Shown: positions 8,313 through 10,731 of the stretch, piece by piece
Layout: each line of letters begins with the position of its first letter
Position numbering within the stretch: position 1 is the stretch's first letter
DNA from: Betaproteobacteria bacterium UBA931
GTDB taxonomy: Bacteria; Pseudomonadota; Gammaproteobacteria; Burkholderiales; Casimicrobiaceae
Direction of reading: 5' to 3'
NCBI GenBank assembly: GCA_002293615.1
Contig: DBDN01000068.1
Span: forward strand, 1 to 10,731
Length of the DNA: 10,731 nt
Notes under the pieces: model-generated
The model's input: only the letters and a program-made list of their open reading frames with translations
What the model was told of the DNA's origin: nothing
The model's database searches: none
Position numbers and translations under genes: made by a program

Positions 8313-9176
8313 ATGCCCACCGACAGCAAACAAGCCGACTCCCGTCGCGCAATCTATGAGGCCAACAAGCTGCAAAAACGCCTGCGCCGCCAAGTTGGGC
8401 AAGCTATTGCCGATTTTTCCATGATCAAAGCCGGCGATCGCGTCATGGTGTGCCTGTCCGGCGGCAAAGACAGCCATGCGCTGCTCGATATTCTATTAAA
8501 GCTTAAAGCAAGCGCACCCGTGCCGTTCGAATTGATCGCCGTGAATCTCGATCAGAAGCAGCCGGGATTCCAAGCTGATATTTTGCCGCGTTACTTTGAA
8601 GAAATCGGGGTGCCTTACCGCATTATCGAGCAGGACACGTACAGCGTCGTCAAGCGCGTTATTCCTGAGGGCGGCACAATGTGTTCGCTGTGCTCACGCT
8701 TACGGCGCGGTGTTCTCTACCGCGTTGCCAAGGAGCTGGGCGCAACCAAAATCGCGCTGGGACATCATCGCGATGATGTGCTGGCCACCTTTTTTCTCAA
8801 CCTTTTTTTCGCCGCCCGCGTCAAAACCATGCCGCCCAAGCTGCGGTCTGACGACGGACAAAATATTGTGATCCGCCCGCTTGTCTATGTGCGTGAGCGC
8901 GATCTGATTCGCTATGCCGATCTGAGGCAGTTTCCGATTATTCCGTGCAATCTGTGCGGCTCGCAAAACCATCTGCAACGGCAACAGGTTGCGCAAATGT
9001 TGCGTGAATGGGAAAAACAATATCCGGGGCGTCTTGACGCTATTTTTTCCGCGATGACACATATCGTGCCATCGCATTTATTGGACAGGCAATGGTTCGA
9101 TTTCGAGCAATTGGTTTTTCGCATTTCCGATCTCCATGAGCGTCCGGAAGACCAGAATGCCCAGTTCGACGATTAA
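8313..9176 (+). CDS. ttcA: tRNA 2-thiocytidine(32) synthetase TtcA
   Basis: Adds sulfur to cytidine 32 in the anticodon loop of certain tRNAs, using ATP activation and an iron-sulfur cluster. The 287-residue protein has the PP-loop SGGKDS at residues 49-54 for ATP binding. A first C-x2-C pair is present (C124, C127). The second is in the PCNLCGSQ segment (C212, C215). In known TtcA the first pair and one downstream cysteine hold the [4Fe-4S] cluster, so the cluster site appears intact. Length and motifs are normal for the family. The ATG has no obvious Shine-Dalgarno sequence. The gene diverges from hrpA and converges on the esterase gene, leaving 53 bases between stops. Confidence 0.96.
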   Translation: MPTDSKQADSRRAIYEANKLQKRLRRQVGQAIADFSMIKAGDRVMVCLSGGKDSHALLDILLKLKASAPVPFELIAVNLDQKQPGFQADILPRYFEEIGVPYRIIEQDTYSVVKRVIPEGGTMCSLCSRLRRGVLYRVAKELGATKIALGHHRDDVLATFFLNLFFAARVKTMPPKLRSDDGQNIVIRPLVYVRERDLIRYADLRQFPIIPCNLCGSQNHLQRQQVAQMLREWEKQYPGRLDAIFSAMTHIVPSHLLDRQWFDFEQLVFRISDLHERPEDQNAQFDD

Positions 9177-9192
9177 GGATATCCTTATTTTT
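9174..9192 (+). terminator. Possible short intrinsic terminator of ttcA
   Basis: TAAGGATATCCTTA at 9174-9187 is a perfect 14-bp palindrome that can fold into a 5-bp stem with an ATAT loop, followed directly by five T residues at 9188-9192. The stem begins with the TAA stop codon of ttcA itself. The stem is short and only moderately GC-rich, so termination strength is doubtful. Confidence 0.35.
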
Positions 9193-9229
9193 CAGCAACA
9201 ACAGCGGGAACGATCATAATAAAAATCGC

Positions 9230-9913
9230 TTAACCGCTTATGAGAACGCGATTCAAAAAAAGACCGATATCGCGAAGTTCTTCATCGATGGCTGCATGCG
9301 CCATCGGGTAAGTATGCCATTCAACCGAATAACCGTTATTGTCAAGAATATTTTTCGAAGCCAGCGCCCAACTCGGGAGAACAATATCGTCAAAATCACC
9401 GTGCGCCATGAAAATCGGAATGTCACGGTTGGCCATGCTTGCCTTGCTTGGAAAATTTTCGCTATCAATCAGGTATGTTGAAAGCGCGATAATTCCCGCC
9501 AGCGTCTTGGGATAACGCAATCCGGCATGAAGCGCGATGACGCCGCCTTGAGAAAACCCGGCAAGCACAATTCTTGAGGAAACGATATCGCGCTCAAGTT
9601 CGCGTGCAATCAGCATTTTGATGAGCTCTGCGGAAACATCTGCGCTTTCAATGTCTCCGCGTTCCTCCTGATCCCCCTGGGCAATATCGTACCAGGCGCG
9701 CATGACCAGTCCGTGGTTAATCGTGATTGGTCTTTTTGGCGCATGCGGAAAGATGAAGCGAATTCTGGCGCTCGAATCCAGATCGAGCATATGAACCACT
9801 CCGGCCCAGCCATTGCCGTCATCGCCAAGCCCGTGCAGCCAAATCACCGAAGCATCCGGTTGCGCATGGGTTGTCCATTCGATGGCATCAAGCAAGGGTA
9901 AATTTCCAGTCAT
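9230..9913 (-). CDS. Carboxylesterase/phospholipase-family alpha/beta hydrolase
   Basis: Small alpha/beta-hydrolase of the phospholipase/carboxylesterase family, close in type to bacterial EstB-like esterases and the eukaryotic acyl-protein thioesterases; such enzymes hydrolyse short carboxylic or thioesters. The 227 residues match the usual 215-230. The family N-terminal motif VIWLHGLGDDGNGW is at 23-36. The nucleophile elbow GFSQGG gives S121, the acid is D175 in HGDFDD, and the base is H206 in YPMAH, so the triad is complete. There is no signal peptide, implying a cytoplasmic enzyme. The start is supported by GGAG seven bases upstream and a TATAAT before it. It converges on ttcA. The natural substrate cannot be read from sequence. 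Confidence 0.93.
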   Translation of the reverse strand: MTGNLPLLDAIEWTTHAQPDASVIWLHGLGDDGNGWAGVVHMLDLDSSARIRFIFPHAPKRPITINHGLVMRAWYDIAQGDQEERGDIESADVSAELIKMLIARELERDIVSSRIVLAGFSQGGVIALHAGLRYPKTLAGIIALSTYLIDSENFPSKASMANRDIPIFMAHGDFDDIVLPSWALASKNILDNNGYSVEWHTYPMAHAAIDEELRDIGLFLNRVLISG

Positions 9914-9936
9914 GACATTCTCCGCGGCAAATAAGT

Positions 9937-9942
9937 ATTATA
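9937..9942 (-). promoter_or_regulatory. -10 box of the esterase gene
   Basis: A perfect TATAAT reads on the minus strand from 9942 to 9937, about 24 bases before the esterase ATG, with a GGAG ribosome site in between. The best -35-like sequence (TTGTCG) is 20 bp upstream, which is longer than ideal. The box suggests the esterase can be transcribed separately from the tgpA-like gene upstream. Confidence 0.45.
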
Positions 9943-10003
9943 TCGATATGTAAAAAGATGGGCGACAAGCCATTACCGCCAATATTTATTTTCTAAAGTT
10001 CTA

Positions 10004-10026
10004 GAAAAACGCCTTGATATTCAGGC
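10004..10026 (-). terminator. Possible intrinsic terminator after the tgpA-like gene
   Basis: On the minus strand, about 50 bases after the tgpA-like stop, GCCTGA and TCAAGGC can pair around a three-base loop with one bulged A. The hairpin occupies 10011-10026. A G and five T residues follow (10010-10005). This is a modest stem with a short U tract in the right place. The rest of the 161-base space (9914-10074) holds the esterase -10 box and an AT-rich 7-bp inverted repeat at 9989-10008, with no coding capacity that I can see. Confidence 0.35.
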
Positions 10027-10074
10027 TTCTTAGTTTTTTACCAAAGTCGTCGCGATAATCTTTTAGGGCGCGCT

Positions 10075-10731
10075 TCACAATGTTTCTGAGCGCAACTGTT
10101 TGACGGAAGGAAATGTGTTGATTTGCCGTCGCAGTAAACGCAGCAATGCCTGACGTTCCTGGTCGTCCGGCAGGCCATAACGCAAAAGCGTGTAAGCATG
10201 ATCAATCAGCATGAGTCCCTGCTGGTGTTGCGGCCAGCGTCTCATGGCGCGCACCAGAAAAGTTTGCGCGCCTTCGAACGGCATTTTGGAGAAATCGGCA
10301 CGCGCCAACTTTCGGCAAAGTTTTTCCCACGCCGCCTGCACCGGATCGCGCCATTTTGCTCGCCACGACAAAACCATCAGCAACAGCGCGATCCAGAAGG
10401 CGATAATACCTGTTACCAACAACGCAATACGCCAAAACCGACTATCGAGATTCATGCGCGACCACAAACTGCGCTGGCGTTGGTAATCAAATTCAATGAC
10501 ATAACGCGTCCAACTGTATTTCAGCGCGTCCCAATGCAAAGCAAGGTTCTTCAACCAATTCATATCCGTGCGCGCAAGCCGCGGCACCGGCTCGCCGCTG
10601 GACAATGCCGCGCCCAATCCCAACTCGACGCGTTCCGGCGCTACTGCTGCAGTCGGATCGACGCGCTGCCATTCCCCGTCGATCAGAACTTCCGCCCAGG
10701 CATGAGCATCCGACTGGCGCACGATCAAATG
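10075..10731 (-). CDS. tgpA: TgpA-like transglutaminase membrane protein, C-terminal part (cut by window edge)
   Basis: This is the end of a larger gene that continues past 10731: the frame is open to the edge, and the codon before the TTG at 10728 is a sense codon, so that TTG is not the real start. Visible first is the end of a transglutaminase-like domain, with the catalytic His in SDAHAWAEV and the catalytic Asp in RVDPTAA; the catalytic Cys would lie upstream, outside the window. A membrane helix follows (WRIALLVTGIIAFWIALLLM), then a C-terminal helical region. This layout matches TgpA/DUF3488 proteins, which carry several N-terminal membrane helices and a periplasmic transglutaminase domain. 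In many proteobacteria they sit beside MoxR-type ATPase and DUF58 genes, which would lie to the right. The biochemical role of TgpA is poorly known. The symbol is by resemblance. Confidence 0.85.
   Translation of the reverse strand, partial: HLIVRQSDAHAWAEVLIDGEWQRVDPTAAVAPERVELGLGAALSSGEPVPRLARTDMNWLKNLALHWDALKYSWTRYVIEFDYQRQRSLWSRMNLDSRFWRIALLVTGIIAFWIALLLMVLSWRAKWRDPVQAAWEKLCRKLARADFSKMPFEGAQTFLVRAMRRWPQHQQGLMLIDHAYTLLRYGLPDDQERQALLRLLRRQINTFPSVKQLRSETL

Noticed and set aside
9940..9949. 10-bp palindrome ATATCGATAT as an operator upstream of the esterase
   Set aside because: It is short and AT-rich in an AT-rich spacer, so a chance occurrence is likely; it overlaps the -10 box but matches no operator I know.
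1..10731. Search for CRISPR arrays, tRNA or rRNA genes, insertion sequences, phage genes, toxin-antitoxin pairs or defence modules
   Set aside because: No spaced repeats, cloverleaf-like sequence, transposase or integrase motifs, or small paired genes were seen; intergenic gaps are all about 160 bases or shorter.

Overview
The window carries seven protein genes (six complete, one cut by the right edge) and the probable tail of an eighth at the left edge. It reads as chromosomal DNA of a proteobacterium, most likely a betaproteobacterium of intermediate GC content. That placement is an inference from protein style: a RadA with a betaproteobacterial-looking N-terminus, an HrpA of the long DUF3418 type, TtcA, and a TgpA-like transglutaminase. 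I see no phage, insertion sequence, CRISPR array, tRNA or rRNA gene.

Layout, left to right. ppa (inorganic pyrophosphatase, + strand) converges on radA (recombination/repair ATPase, - strand). radA diverges from an unrecognised 678-residue membrane protein with C-terminal TPR-like repeats (+ strand). That gene runs head-on into hrpA (DEAH-box RNA helicase, - strand), with the two stop codons directly touching. hrpA diverges from ttcA (tRNA 2-thiocytidine synthetase, + strand). ttcA converges on a small alpha/beta-hydrolase esterase (- strand), and upstream of that on the same strand lies the C-terminal part of a TgpA-like transglutaminase membrane protein that continues past the right edge.

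Most of these are housekeeping genes: pyrophosphate removal, DNA branch processing, RNA remodelling and tRNA modification. Almost every gene faces its neighbour in the opposite direction, so nearly all appear to be single-gene units rather than one operon. The esterase and tgpA share a strand but are separated by about 160 bases holding a possible terminator and a perfect -10 box, so they are probably also separate units.

The one truly uncharacterised item is the gene at 2230-4266. It is more AT-rich in places than its neighbours, has a predicted three-helix membrane layout with two cytoplasmic soluble parts, and sits between two conserved housekeeping genes. I found no defence system, biosynthetic cluster or other clearly new multi-gene system here.
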